NCBI GenBank assembly: GCA_019095985.1
Contig: CM032662.1
Location: 18,419,307 to 18,483,306 of the forward strand
From: Streblospio benedicti
Taxonomy: Eukaryota; Annelida; Polychaeta; Spionida; Spionidae
DNA: 64,000 nucleotides
Reading direction: 5' to 3'
The translations under genes and the position numbers were made by a program. Below are positions 1-13,421 of this stretch, in pieces (the first letter of the stretch is position 1; each line of letters starts with the position of its first letter). Below the pieces are notes generated by a model. The model was not told where the DNA came from and did not search any database. It saw only the letters and a program-made list of their open reading frames with translations.

Positions 1-1438
1 GTTCTATCACTTCTATGAACAAGTATTGTAGGAATTGACCACGAGATTGGAGTGTCAATCACCATTCTATCATGACTAAAATCCATTTTATTTTAAAATA
101 AATCATATTATAACATTCAACATTCAAGTCAATTTCGTTTGTTTTGAGCGCGCGGAGACGTCAATTCCTACAGTTTTGAGCGCGCGGAGGCGTTAGTCTA
201 AACTGTTGCGCTCCGTACACGCTATGCGCCTTGCTGTCGTCAGCGGCTGTATTGATATTGTGAGGAGATTAGACTAGCGCCGTGGGTTTTTTTGGGAGCG
301 TGTTTTCCATCGCAAAATTGAGCACGGAGATTGACCAATCAGCGTGGGTTATTGGCGGTGATTTTTGCACGGAATGATAGAATGTGCCATTCACTTCAAA
401 TGTAAACAACACTTGTATTTCAATACAACAAATGGAATTTAATGATTTAGAAATGTAGAGCAGGCAAAGGAATCTGATCATGAACTTTGTTTTCGATAAT
501 GTTGTTTTTTAAGAATGTAAAAGCATTCGGAATATATAATAATATGTCATCTTTATGCAGACTATATGTCTATACTAATACTCATTACGAAGTCGTAAAT
601 ACATCACGTAAAAAATCGTCTGATTGATTAATGTTAATAAAAACATTCATGAAATTTGTGTTCATTCACAGATTTTCTTTCAGCTGTCTACATTTTAAGT
701 TTTCAGTCTAGGATTCTTTACAGCCGAGACACGAATATCTATATATTTTATGATATACACATAGTACGCAGATATAGTCCTTTCCTATAGAACAAAAATT
801 GGTTTACCTGAAAGCATGCGTTGGTAGATATTCTAGTACTTTTTAAGTCATTCTGTTCGGATGGTCTTAGAGCATATTCATAATGATCATGGTTTCCGCA
901 CTTTTTCCTTGCTCCCTTTCCAGACATGTCAAACACTCTCTAGGTCTAGCTAGGCGGATATATATGGATACGTAACCATCAGATCTGTACTACTATCCCA
1001 TCATGATGTTGATAAACGTAAAATACATATCCACATGTAGCTGTAGCACTCGATTGATTATTCCCAGGGGCCACAAAATGAGTGAGTGAGTAGATCCCTA
1101 AAAACACAAACACCAATATCACTTCGTGTTGGTTTCCATTCACTGTTATCCACGCATCATGGGTGAGCAATAACAAAGCGAGTCGTTTGAAAACAACAAA
1201 TTTGTATACCACAATTAGTTTGTAAAATGTCGCAGTCTTAGCAAGGACATCACAATAAATATATTGAATATGATAATGAGCAGCACTTATCCCCCTTATA
1301 CATATTGGTCTCATACCACCTTAACGGAAGTGTAGGGTGGTCAGGTGGTCCGAGACCACTAGAATACACATGCGCATGCGCATTAGATATTGATACCTCG
1401 TGGTGTGCTGAGAGGAGGAAAACAAAAATATATACAAA
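1..1438. other. Upstream intergenic region and NOP58 5' flank
   Basis: I see no convincing coding sequence here. The short open frames on both strands lack recognisable motifs or codon character. A GC-richer patch near 130-260 carries a short direct repeat (listed separately). The last 100 bases before 1439 should contain the NOP58 promoter and 5' UTR, because the NOP58 start codon lies at 1439-1441. I see no clear TATA box or initiator there. Confidence 0.5.
141..189. repeat. Short GC-rich direct repeat
   Basis: A 17-base word, gttttgagcgcgcggag, occurs at 141-157 and again at 173-189, a period of 32 bases, inside otherwise AT-rich DNA. It may be a small regulatory or CpG-rich duplication; its function is unknown. 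Confidence 0.6.
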
Positions 1439-4400
1439 ATGTTGGTTTTATTTGAAACCCCGGCTGGATATGCAATATTCAAGGTAGACATATGACAACT
1501 AGTAATAACTGAATAGAAGTAGCATGTCCGCGTTTTAAATTATTGTTGAAGATACCTTTAAAGACATAATATTCGAAGATCACATGTGAAACAAGAAAGC
1601 ACGTGGCGATTATTGTGCTGTTCACTTCAACTACATAAGATACTTGCTTGCTTAACCTATAACGTATACATAGTCCTCAATGACATAGTCTTCGACACTT
1701 AAATATTGGTCAACAATAACGATTCAAGGTGCGATCCCCTGACTAGCTAGGTCTATATTTCTATAAGATTCAAAGGATTATAATGTATTTCCATGTGACC
1801 CACAAAATATTTGTTTTTTCATGGTTATATATGCCAGGACTCAATGTATTGGCCCTTGCACACATTGTTTCAAAACATGCATGTCCTTAAGGACTCCCTG
1901 TTGCCAATTTCTAGATTAATTACTGGGCTGGCTATATATACATCAGCTGATATACATATATAGTCTGATCTGTACACTGTGTTAGAGATTTCAGGGTTTG
2001 ACATAAGAGGTAGCCTGGTATCTCAGCCTGTTATACCTGCTTTATGTGCGGTGCATTATGTAAAAATTACTTTTTTGTACTCATACAGTGATGATTCTAG
2101 GACGCGTATTTGTGCAAATCACGCACTTTTCAGGCCATTGGCGCAGAAAATAATTTTTAGGGCGTCACATCAAACGCAAATACAAACAGACTGACACATA
2201 ACTAGACATCTGCTGCGTCAAACAAAGCTGAAATACAAGGAAATTTTTGAAAAACCTGTAATTCTCTCCACTTTCACTTATCTTCTTACGGTGTCCTTGC
2301 GCCCTCACTCATGAAATCAGAAATGGCATAACACTTGCACTGCGCACCCGCTCAAAGAACTTGCTATTTGCCATCAGTCGTGATAATAATGTATGCTACA
2401 CAACGCACTCCGTAAAAATTGGCAAGCCAACACAGCAAAACTACACGTGCGTTGTGCGAATAGCTTGTTAAAACTGACAATATGGCGACCGCCGATCATA
2501 TTTCTGAACATATATTTTTTGTCATTGAAATTTCTATGGAATTACCAATGGGTCAGTTTATCATAATGGTGAAGAATCAAGGCTGTTAGTACAGACATGG
2601 GGTCAATTCCATTCTGGCAATTCCAATTCCGTTTTTCCCGCAAATTCCAATTCCAATTCCCCTGACTTCAATTCCAATTCCTCTGACTTCAATTCCAATT
2701 CCAATTCTAATCCAGTGTACTGAGTGGTATACACAAATTTGAATGACTTTCAAATCAGCTCTGCTTACCTTATATACATCACTGAGCCTTTGTTCATCTC
2801 ATGCATATTTTTGAAACTCTTTCCACCACTTTGATAGATAAACATTAATTCTGAAAACCATCCCCATTAAACTTTTTCTACAAATACTTCTCTGAAGTTT
2901 ATATCTGAAGCAATAGCATTAAATGGTGAACAACAATGATCCCTTTGTTGAGAAAATATAACTCTTTGTGTAAGAACATCCCATGATAATTTTGAATGGA
3001 GAAACTTTAATAGCCAACAACCATGCCAACTAACTGTTCTCTTTGATACTACTTAAAGGAATGAATTATCTCACCAAGAAAACAAACACTGACACTTCTA
3101 GTGATAGTTGGTAGCAGACAATGGTTGTTAACTGTCCCATTGTGAGAAGTCAGGGAACTGGTAGTATGTGGTACAGGGAAACTTGCAATCACAAATTTTC
3201 ATTTACTACATGTATGTTTTGCATTTTGTGAAAGCTTTTAAATATTAGAATTTTATATAAGCTACATGTACATGTTTACACTTTCATGAAAATTACAAAG
3301 GGTTTTACAGTTACATATACAATGTATGTATGAAACTAGGCCATGCTGTACAATATTGACTCATCTTTATAGCAACTACATTTTTTACAATGAAAGATGT
3401 AGCTCAAGACAGATTTTAGCAGCCCTGTGCTTTCATTTTTAAAATGTAAAAAATGACTAAACCTTATATTTAATTAAAAAAAAATGACAATGGATTAAAG
3501 AATAATTCAAATGGAATGGAATTGAAGCGGAATTGACAGAATTAGGCTCAATTCCAATTCCTTTTTTTTTTTCATACCTTCAATTCCAATTCCGGAATTT
3601 GAATTGAATTCCGCAATTCCATTGGAATTGACCCCATGTCTGCTGTTAGACTAGGTTAGTTTTTGATAATAACTATAGCCATGTACATGTTGTTTTAACC
3701 TCAGATAAGTGATATTAGATGAGCGAAAATGGGAGTAGTTTTATCTACCCCTGGCATGACACCTGTTATCGAGGGCGAGCCTGATGGCGGAGCGCGAATA
3801 GGTTTTGAAAGGAGACGTGCATAGGTCTCCTTCGTCCAGTCCCACATTAAAAATGTAGTGTATATGTGTTAACAAAATTTAGAATTCATTATTCTTCAAT
3901 GTACTTCACTAGTTGGTGCAGTGTGGTGATCAGAAAAATTCTGGTGCCATTGCTGAAGTTTTTAAAGAACTCTACCATCATATCCATAATGTTGTATTCC
4001 CTATGGTGAAACATACAATGTATTTGTTTTCATGTTGATCTGATAGTTGAACTATTTTTTGTTTTGCCGTCTGCGGTTTAGCTAAAAAAAATTCAGGGCA
4101 CACAAAAATGAGATCAGGGCACATGGATTGTGACTATCACGTGACCCTCTCTGTCCCTCCACTCTCTTATCCTCTTTCGATCAACATTGAAATGTTTGGC
4201 TGTGGCAGTAATATTGCCACCATTTTGTTCCAGCCATTCCACAGCTTCTAGCTTAAATTTTACCGTATATGACCTATGAAGAGGCATTTTTATGATTTTG
4301 TTTTATAATGCGACGTATGCATTAACTACACAGTACCGTACGTGAAGTACTACCATTGTAGTACTCTGTAAACTACCGTACGGTCAAGTACTAGATCTAT

Positions 4401-7400
4401 AGTCTATAGAATTGATTTTTTACGTGTGACGTATGCTAAGAACACACCTTTAACAGGAAAAATATCGGAGCATCTAACGAAAAGCGGGAAGTCGTAAAAA
4501 AAAACGCCTTTGCCAAAAACGATGACGTAGTACTCATATTCATGGCGGAAACACGATCGAATGGTTGTAAAAAAAAAATGTGAGCAGGCAAAATTATGAA
4601 AAAAGGTTGGGGTGGGCGTTTGAGTTGAAATCTTCCAAAATAGGGGGAGGGCGGATAAACGGAGGAGGGTGTTTGAATGAGCGGGTACGGTTTATAAGGC
4701 AATAGTTTCATTACTGAACTGAGAGAATGATGCCTTGATTTCTTTGAATTAATTGAGTATTTATTCCTCAGTCAGTATCTTGTGATCATGATGTCATTGT
4801 CTAATATAACCACCTTTTTATTTTACTCCATATGCTTGTGGTAGTCTCAGGTTTTACTTACATTTTAAATGATTTTTTTCCCTCATCTTTCAGCTGTTGG
4901 ATGAAAAGAAACTACAGAAAGCAGAGGATTTATACAAAGATTTTGAGACACCTGAAGCTGCTGGTAAAATGTACGGAATGATACATTATCAAACTTTAAG
5001 ACTATTATACTCAGTCAAAAAACTATTTGTCCTGTAACAAATGGTATCAATAAAGTACATGTTCAATCTTTACTGCAAGGAAATAAATACTTATATTTTT
5101 CACATAGTAATTATGTTATAGTTTTAAATCTGTGAAAATAAATACTGTAGGACCCCCAGTTAAGACTACCTTTTTATTGAGAACACCTCTGTAATAGGAA
5201 CATTGACGAAAATGAAACTCTTAAGACCACCCATGGGGCTGACCTAGAAGTCTTAATAGAGAGGTTTCACTGTATGTATATGTATGTCTATATTTGCAGT
5301 GTCAAGCTGAAGTCCTTCACCAAATTCACTGATACAACAGAGGCACTTGCAGGTAAAGTCATCAAATAACCATGTTATTTTATGTATGATTTGAATTTGA
5401 ATTAAACAAGTTTAATATGACTGTAAGCTCATGTTCATATTCTATTCATAAATATGTCATTGACTTTTTGTAGCTGCAACGGCAGCAGTGGAAGGTAAAA
5501 TGAGCAAGACATTGAAGAAGCTTATGAAAAAATTAGTTGTTAAAGAAGCTCAAGAACAGTTGCTTGTCGCTGATGCCAAACTTGGAAATGCAATTAAGGT
5601 GACTTATGATTGTTGTGTGTCGGTCAATCTTCTGTTGTCCTTATAAAAGATTTAATATTCTAAGAATGGTTCACAACAACCACAAGCTTTAAATACTGGT
5701 ATTCTCAAGAAAACGCTCACTTCCTTTTTTTATGACAACAAACGCACAGGTGCCGTATTGACGTAAACATCTCATACTGCATTAAACAGTAAATATGTCC
5801 AACATTCACAAGGTTGTTTAGAACATTAGGATTAGGTGTTGATTTCTTGTTACATACAATTAAAGCCATGTTTTTAATGAGGAAAGTCTTCTCCAAATAT
5901 GTCCAGTATGCTATACACTAATGTGTACTGAAGGAGTTTTAATACATGGCTTACAAAATATGGCAAGCTGAAGTATAGAAATACCACGTCAAAAACAGCA
6001 AAGTTCCTGTGCATTTGCATGGGCATGTATTTAATTCCTTATAATTACACTATTTGTGCATCTTACAACAGTTGTACATGTCATGGTGTCATTGTCTGCT
6101 ATAGTGTCAATTTCTTGCTCATTTTTAGGATAAAGTTGGCATGGGTTGTGTTTCAAACTCTGCTGTACAAGAATTGATGCGTTGCATCCGTAGCCAGACT
6201 GAATCACTGATTTCAGGACTCCCACAGAAAGAATTGTCTGCTATGGCACTTGGTCTAGCTCACAGGTAAATGTAACACTGAATATCAATTTAAGAATTGT
6301 AACTAATTTCAAAATTCATCATTTTGTTTTTATTTCACAGACAACTTTCTTCATTGTCTAGATTAAGATGAATTTTCCTAGATAGCCAAAATTGATAACA
6401 ACACCCTTTTATATATTTTTTCTCGTTTGGGAAGATGTTCATGTGATAATTTTCCTTTTGAGGGCATGTGTTGCTTGACACCCTGGTTTTTAGGATAATT
6501 ATGATTTTTCTTGCATTGTATTTTAATCCTTGCACTTTTCAAATTTTCAGTTTATCACGTTACAAGCTCAAGTTTAGTCCAGACAAAGTAGATACCATGA
6601 TCGTCCAGGCAATATCACTTCTTGATGATTTAGACAAAGAGCTAAATAATTATGTGATGAGATGCAGAGAATGGTACGGATGGCACTTCCCTGAATTAGG
6701 AAAGATCATTGCAGACAATATTGCATATGCTAAAACAGTTAAGCTGATGGGTAAGTTGTTGACTCAATACATTCTAGCTGTTGCTGACCGTTGCAAAGGT
6801 CACCCACCAATCATCTGAACACAAATATAGGGTTTGACCAGGATTGATGATGCAGTAGACATTAGGACCTTTCAAGTGTAAAACTTAGGTTGTCCAACCT
6901 TCCAGCAGGTCAAGAAAGGAAATTCTCTAATGTTTGTTGACGATTTACATGATTATTTAGATTAGTGTTTTTATTTTTTAATAACAGCAGGGTATGAAAT
7001 AGAGCCTACCCGGCGGCCCAGTGCTGGCTGATTTTTTGCCCGGGCGGCTGGTTTTATTAGTTCACGGCCCAGTGGGTAGGCTACTTTTTGGGAGTTCTAA
7101 ATATGAACATAATGAAGGGCCGTGCACTTTTTGCCTGTTTTTATAGTTGCCTGCCCTGTGGTCCGTAAGCAAATTTTGATGAGTTTCATACCATGATAAC
7201 AGAGGTACAACTTGTACATTTAAACAAAATAACAAACTTGTATATAATGCACCCACAAAAACTGATAGACCACATGGCTACCCACTGACAAAACTGGTAG
7301 TCCAGTCAGTTTTCAGGGAGCCGCAGGCTACAGAGCTACCACTAACGTCCAACCCTGAAATACATAACAGATTTCACTAGCCCTACAATGTTGTTCATAT

Positions 7401-9850
7401 AGCATAATCTCTGGTCTTGTTCAATACCTGAATAAATGCATATCTAATGATTTAATTGTGTACAGTGAAATGTAATTTCTTCGTGTTTACTAATATTAAA
7501 GAAACTTGTTATACGTTTTATTAATATGTATTTTTTCTCTAGCTTGTGATACTATTGTGTAGTCATTGATATTAATTTCCTGAGTCTATTATCTTGTTTT
7601 TCAACTTTACAAAAGTGTTCTGAACTATTAAGTAACCTCACGTCTATTATTTTCAAGGGCCAAGAACCAATGCTGCAGAAACTGATTTCTCAAAAATATT
7701 ACCTGAAGAAGTAGAACAGGAAATGAAAGAGGCTGCAGAAATTTCTATGGGCACAGAAGTTTCAGACGACGATATTATTAATATCAAATATTTATGTGAA
7801 CAGGTCAGTTATTGAAAACGATTTTTTTTTTATATACAACTAAAAAAAAAAAAAAGCGAATAAATGTTGAGAATATTTAAGTATTTACTAAGGTTGATTA
7901 ACCTAATCTGTGTGTGCATACCTCAACAACTTAAAAAAAATGCGTAATCCATTAATCTAACACATTTGCATTCTCTATTATTTGATCTGTTTAACAACAG
8001 GACATGTTATTGCAATTATTTACACTCTTGAATGGTCCTGTTCATTTTTTGTCTTTTGCAGGTTATTGAAATTTCTGACTACAGAGCACAATTGTATGAT
8101 TACCTTAAAAACAGAATGGTTGCTATCGCTCCAAATCTGACGGTCTTGGTTGGAGAATTGGTTGGTGCCAGACTTATTGCGCATGCAGGTAACATTCAGT
8201 TAATATTTGATAGTTTTATCCTTCATCCACACAAACATCTTCATTTATACTGCAGGGAATGTGATTGAGCTATGTGTTTTTATTTGAAAAATAATGCTCT
8301 GTATTTGTTATAGATGATGATATTTTGGACGGAGACGTGGTTAGTTCTATGTACTATGTGTGATACATTTCAGGTTCCTTACTTAACCTTGCCAAGCATC
8401 CCTCATCAACAGTTCAAATTCTTGGTGCAGAAAAGGCATTGTTCAGAGCATTGAAAACTAAGCATGACACTCCCAAATATGGTCTCATTTACCATGCTTC
8501 TTTAGTTGGCCAAACAAACCCAAAGATCAAAGGAAAGGTGTGTTAAAATGAATAACAAAGCTCATCAATCATGAATGGTTGTTTTAGAAAGAACTATACT
8601 TTTATATTTTATTGTTATGTTACTGGTAGCTGGGTCATGGCAATGTATTTGGGATGTTAACTGTGATAAAAAATATATATTAAAAAAAGACATATATCAG
8701 TATGGTAACAATTATATTTTCAACTTCAGTAATTATTTGCCCTCAACTTGTGTATGTCTTTGACGGTTTCCGTATTTGTTGCATTTAGATGTCTCGAATG
8801 CTTGCTGCTAAAGCTGCATTAGCAATTAGAGTTGATGCATTGGGAGAAGATGTGGACAATGAACTTGGTATTGAGCATCGAGCAAAACTTGAAAATAGAT
8901 TACGAGGACTTGAGATGGAGAAGTTTGGTCGAATCAGTGGTACAGGGAAGGCAAAAGCGAAGCAAGAAAAATATGAAAATAAAAGGTACTTATTGATTTA
9001 TTGCTTGAATTGCCAACTTAAGTGATATACAAGTATTGCGGTGATGTTCACAATGAATAGTGTGCATGTTCATATGGGTGTGCAAGTGATTAGAACTTAA
9101 TTAAAATAGGCTGATTAAATTAATAATATCTTGAATATTTTTAGCGAGGTGAAGACTTACAACGCCAACGCAGACTCAACAGTTGGTCTTAAAAGAAAAT
9201 CTGCTGAAGAGGATGAAGTAAGTTGAATAGATTATTCTTTAGAATGTTGCTGTCTGAGTAGAATGTAAAAGTATATTGCTTTGTATCATTCTTTGGTTTA
9301 CAATCACCTGGTTTTGGAAATTGTCTTTACATGTTGAATTCTGTGGAAGTGCAAACTTTTGTGATATGAAAAAACTTATGTCTAGGTGGAAATATTAAAT
9401 CTGATTAGACTGATGCATTAGTAATCAGCAAGTTAGCCACAATTAAATGGACTACTGACATGAGATCTTTTTATTTCAGGATTCAGCACCGAAAAAGAAA
9501 AAGATTAAAAAAGAAAAGGCAGAAGAGGTTGCTGAAGAATCTTTTGCTGATAAAGGTGTGATATTGCTTATATTTTATGGCCTATTATATTTTTACGTAT
9601 TTGTACTACTATGTTCATGAAGATTATTCAACTACTTAGCATATTTAACAATTTTAGTCTTGAATACTTAAGGTCACTTCTGCTACCACTACAATTATTA
9701 TAAAACCAGAGAAGTACAATGGAGGAATGGAACACAAGCGTATGGTGACCATATTATTGGTGCAGACTTTGTAACATATTCATTTGTATTTCAGACTCCG
9801 TAAGCAGTGAAAAAAAGAAGAAGAAAAAGAAAAGACTCCATAAGCAGTGA
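1439..9850 (+). CDS. NOP58: NOP58, box C/D snoRNP core protein (13 coding exons)
   Basis: NOP58 is a scaffold of box C/D snoRNPs. With NOP56, fibrillarin and the 15.5K protein it guides 2'-O-methylation of rRNA in the nucleolus. Coding exons, joined by matching GT-AG phases: 1439-1483, 4894-4970, 5300-5352, 5474-5598, 6129-6265, 6551-6750, 7658-7803, 8062-8188, 8374-8537, 8789-8985, 9145-9217, 9480-9555, 9795-9850. The first exon encodes [15 protein letters not shown], the hallmark N-terminus of the family, and fixes the start. Exons 4-6 give the VADAKLG and [19 protein letters not shown] stretches; exons 8-9 give the Nop domain with [14 protein letters not shown] and [12 protein letters not shown]; the C-terminus is the usual lysine-rich KKE/KKK tail. 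As read here the last exon stops at 9848-9850, giving about 491 residues. The duplicate copy of that exon ends differently and would give about 514, nearer the 529 of human NOP58. A poly(A) signal lies at 9939-9944. Confidence 0.95.
2590..3641. mobile_element. Non-autonomous hAT-like DNA transposon in NOP58 intron 1
   Basis: The ends are inverted: the left starts tacagacatggggtcaattc and the right end, reverse-complemented, reads agacatggggtcaattcca. The 8-base word gctgttag sits at 2582-2589 and again at 3642-3649, as expected for an 8-bp target-site duplication. Both subterminal regions are packed with aattcc repeats in opposite orientations (about 2615-2715 and 3510-3625). The 1,052-bp interior has no transposase-like frame. 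An 8-bp duplication with such termini fits the hAT superfamily; the family assignment is inference. Confidence 0.8.
4334..4392. repeat. Small tandem duplication
   Basis: The motif taccgtacg..aagtacta occurs at about 4334-4352 and again at 4374-4392, with slight divergence, inside NOP58 intron 1. It has no evident function. Confidence 0.45.
5143..5274. repeat. Dispersed AAGACCACC-type MITE copy
   Basis: It begins tactgtaggaccccc and ends ggtttcactgta, with internal words such as taagaccaccc and tcttaatagagaggt. The same building blocks recur at 10371, 16424, 27253, 41498, 48690, 53303, 58371 and 61066. This copy sits in NOP58 intron 2. Confidence 0.65.
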
Positions 9851-10370
9851 AAAAAAGAAGAAGAAAAAGAAAAAGGCAAAGCAGGAGGAAGACTCTGATT
9901 AGTGTCCTGTAAATTGATTTAATTGTTTCATAGATAGAAATAAAATATGTAAAAAAAAACATTAAATAGTTCCATTTCTTACTTAGTTATGAATGATGTT
10001 TCTTAAAGTTATATTTCATTTACTAAAATTTATAGTACTTGCATGGTAAGATGAAAAATGAGTTTTATTTCTAGTTCTAGGTTCATGAAGAATAAATAAG
10101 AAGCTGAAAGATATTCATACCTGACAGGAATTCATTCTCCATATAATTTCATGGTCCATTATAATGTTTGTGGTCAAGTCATTGCCATGCTGGTAAGGTC
10201 AACCTTGCCTAGGGAATTTTGGGTGTGATATTGTAATACTTTCTTATTGAAGATGTTATTAGGGAAGACGATAGTGGCTTATGAAATCTTTATTATAAAG
10301 GTCTCCCCCTTTTTTAATACTCCAAATCATAATGGTGATATAGCATGCTAACCAGGGGGCTTTTGTTGAT

Positions 10371-10502
10371 GCAGTAAACCCCCAATTGAGTCCATCTCTA
10401 AATTGAGACCTGTTTCACTGCCCCAAACCTTTGTAAAGCTGCAGAATGAACCTCTGTATGGAGACCACCTAAAGGTAGTCCTAATAGAGAGATTCTATTG
10501 TA
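10371..10502. repeat. Dispersed AAGACCACC-type MITE copy
   Basis: The copy starts near cagtaaacccccaattgag and ends gagagattctattgta, with internal agaccacctaaagg. It lies downstream of NOP58 and has a paralogue inside the second copy of the duplicated block at 16424. Confidence 0.6.
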
Positions 10503-12335
10503 TACTAGTATATGATTTTTTTGTGATCCATGATATCTATAAATTTATACTGTTTGATGAGTGTTGATGAAGAGGAATATCTAGGCAAGGCTAGGTAATC
10601 ATTTATGTGATACTATGATGAAATAAGTAAACTTGTTTGATTTCTTGCACCATTTATTCTTTCAATCCTTTTCCATCCGTTTCCAACTCTTGAATCTCAA
10701 CAACCCAACACCCAAAACAGTATCCATATGATACATAATTAATCTAGCTAATGCTTTTTTCAAAACTTCACAAATTAATTTGCAATTCCATAGCCATCCT
10801 AAACTTAAATTAATTAACACCTCTGCGGAAAAAAGTCTTATATAAGTCTTATATAAGTATTTGTTTTGTGATGTTCATGTACATTCACCAAATGTCTAGA
10901 TTTATTTAGTTACTGAATCCAATGTCTCATTCAAGTCCGTGTGCAGTGTAATGTGTTTATATAAAAGCAGGGTCAAAAAGAATTTAAGTACACCGAGTTT
11001 GCCCCTAGGTTCAAAAAATTCTAATGCTTTGGAACTAATTAACTCCCCTTGTCGAGTAAACTATTCTTCACTTCCCAGAAGCACAGTACGTGATGCGCAG
11101 TAGAATTAATCTATCAATAGTCAGATTCTGGGAGTCGTGATACTATTTCTGGTGTCATGCATGTAGACTAACACGACTATAGATAATCTAAGGTAATTTC
11201 GTGTCACCTCAATTTAAAACATTATGGAAAGTACTTTTCTAATAGAATTTTGACTGAGGATTCGCAATGGATTTTTGGTTAACATTGAAATCGATGAATA
11301 TTATGGCAAAAAACGTCTTTACAGATGACCTGTGGGGAAGGGATTAATACATACCTGCAAACCTCAATATTATGAAGAATGGATGCCTAATAGAATTTTA
11401 ATGAGGATTAATAACTATTTGATTTTAGTTAGCTCGAAAATTATTTAAGTTATAAAAGTCGCCCATGGTCAAATTTTGTAGACGGTCGTGATTGGAGAGC
11501 AAAGTTGAGAACTTCACTATTATGAAGAATGCACGCCTCAAATACATGTAATTACTTAATTTTCCAACGCTCAATTTTATGTAGACCACACATTTTGAAT
11601 GATATACCAATAAATGCTATTTTTAAATGAGCTTATAACATATACACCGGAAGTACCCATGACTTTTTGTGTCTCAAAATCAAATAAAGATAAAGAACTT
11701 TTCAAGAATCGAATGAAGAATGGTTATATGGTACATTTTACTGGAATTCCAAGGCCTATAGTCAAGCAGTTAACCTGCTTTGTTTTTTCAATGCGTGATT
11801 TGAAATACTGGGGGCAGGCTCCCAACTTTAAACTCAGAATATATAACAGCAATATGAAGGATAAAATTACCAAGTTGAAAGTAAATTTAGTAAGTTGTAC
11901 ATCACATTTCAACAGGAATAGCTAGCATGTGAAAGCAACAATGTATTTTAGTAGACAGTAGCTCGAAAGTCATTGAATTTTTAACAGTTCATGCAAGTAA
12001 AATAAAACCTGGAAAGTTAAAAACAATTTGAAAAGTTATTTGAGCAGAGAAGAAGTTTTGCAACACCATTGATATCCAAACACTAAATATTTCACTGAGC
12101 AACAAAAACAAAAAAAACTACGTCTGCTACGTTAAAAAAAAAAATAAAAAATGTTTGAATGGAGGTATGGGGGGGGTCTAGATATGGAACGCAGAGGGAG
12201 TACTAGAATGGGTGAGCGTGTAGTATATTAAAGTGCATTTAAGCATTTGGTATGGGAGAAAAGCTTAAATGTTGCTTCAACTGTCTGGATATCAATTCTA
12301 ATGAAAATGCTTTGCAAGTCCTGATAGGTACACCG

Positions 12336-12494
12336 CTGCATGGGCAGATCTAGGTTTTCGGAAAAGGGTTGGGGGGTGGGGGGGTGCACTTAAGGAAAAG
12401 AGGCGGTGGCACTTACGGGATTTCATTGAAAACCCCAGAAAAAATGAAGTATTTTGGTGGGGAAAAGGGGGAGCGCCCCTGGATCTGCATATGC
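12336..12494. repeat. GCAGATCYAGG-ended MITE copy
   Basis: The left end, gggcagatctaggttttcgg, is matched in inverted form by the right end, gcccctggatctgcat. The interior is G-rich and includes tgaagtattttggtggg. The same element appears at 18438-18602 in the duplicated block and in reverse orientation at 61634-61780, which shows that it is a dispersed family. Confidence 0.65.
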
Positions 12495-13421
12495 TGCTGT
12501 ATAAACTTTTTTGACCACAGCTTGTAGTGTGCTGAGGATTTGATTTTAAAGTGCAAAGATATTCATTCACAAGAATACCTAGCTGGTTCCCTGAGACCTT
12601 AATGAAGCTGTTCTATTATGGATCGTCTACGCGAAATGGTGTGTTATAACACAGGGTTAGCTAACTATCAACGTCACGATTAAAAAACAATATATGCCAT
12701 TGAATAGGTCATAATAATTTATGGCACTACTATGTTTATATGCATGACAATCGCTGAAATTATGATGATGATTTTTCTTTATGAAAATTAGGGGCAGTAC
12801 ACCGAAAGTAAGAAACGTTCAAATCACGTGACCGGTGAACAAAGTCATTGATGGAATGTGAATGGTTTTATTAATATTTGTTTCTGTCATTTTAGGGTAA
12901 TATATGTTTCACTATCAGCAATTTTAATATTTACAAGGGCAGCTTTTTGTTTAATGACAAAGGGAACATTAATTTGGGATACTAGAGGTCGTTATATGGA
13001 TCGTTTACAGCCCATTTTGTGATGGATGTAGCAGCATTTTTCACGTCTGTCATCCATTTCCTGTTGAAACGAGAGATAGGAAACACTATTTTGAGAAGAA
13101 AAATAAAACAAAAACAACTGGTTCAACTGCATGGTACCAAAATAAAATCTGTGTTCCTCTTGACATTGGATCTGATGGTGGCGTAGATTGATACACAGGG
13201 TTTTCAGCACAAGAAGTGGATATAGTACTATTATTGTGTTTATTATTGTGTTATTGTTTGTACTGTTGTGTTATCTGTTTTGACATGTTCACAAAAAATT
13301 CCTTGGCTAATAAATGATCCTTATCCTTATCCTATCCTTATTAGCAGTACTACAGCGATTTTCAGGCTTTATGTCAAGACTGCAATGTCTAGACGCCTGC
13401 TTATAAGTTACAGATATTGTC

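Larger units (their letters stand above)
9255..13421. repeat. First copy of a 4.2-kb duplicated block
   Basis: This stretch matches 15251-19435 nearly base for base. It covers the end of NOP58 intron 11, the last two exons, the 3' UTR and about 3.5 kb of downstream DNA. The copies differ by many one- to few-base indels, often in homopolymers. Copy 1 also has about 107 extra bases near 13234-13340. Apart from the NOP58 exons it holds no recognisable gene. It ends in the motif gatattgtc at about 13421. Confidence 0.9.

Noticed and set aside
4436-4711. 91-codon minus-strand open frame
   Set aside because: It has a low-complexity composition rich in Phe and Pro from pyrimidine runs, lies in NOP58 intron 1 and shows no motif.
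1484-9794. Box C/D snoRNAs inside NOP58 introns, as in vertebrates
   Set aside because: I looked for RTGATGA followed by CTGA at 60-120 bases with a closing stem. An atgatga at about 8314 has no CTGA before the next exon, and a weak pair in 9030-9112 (gtgatgt / ctga) lacks a convincing stem.
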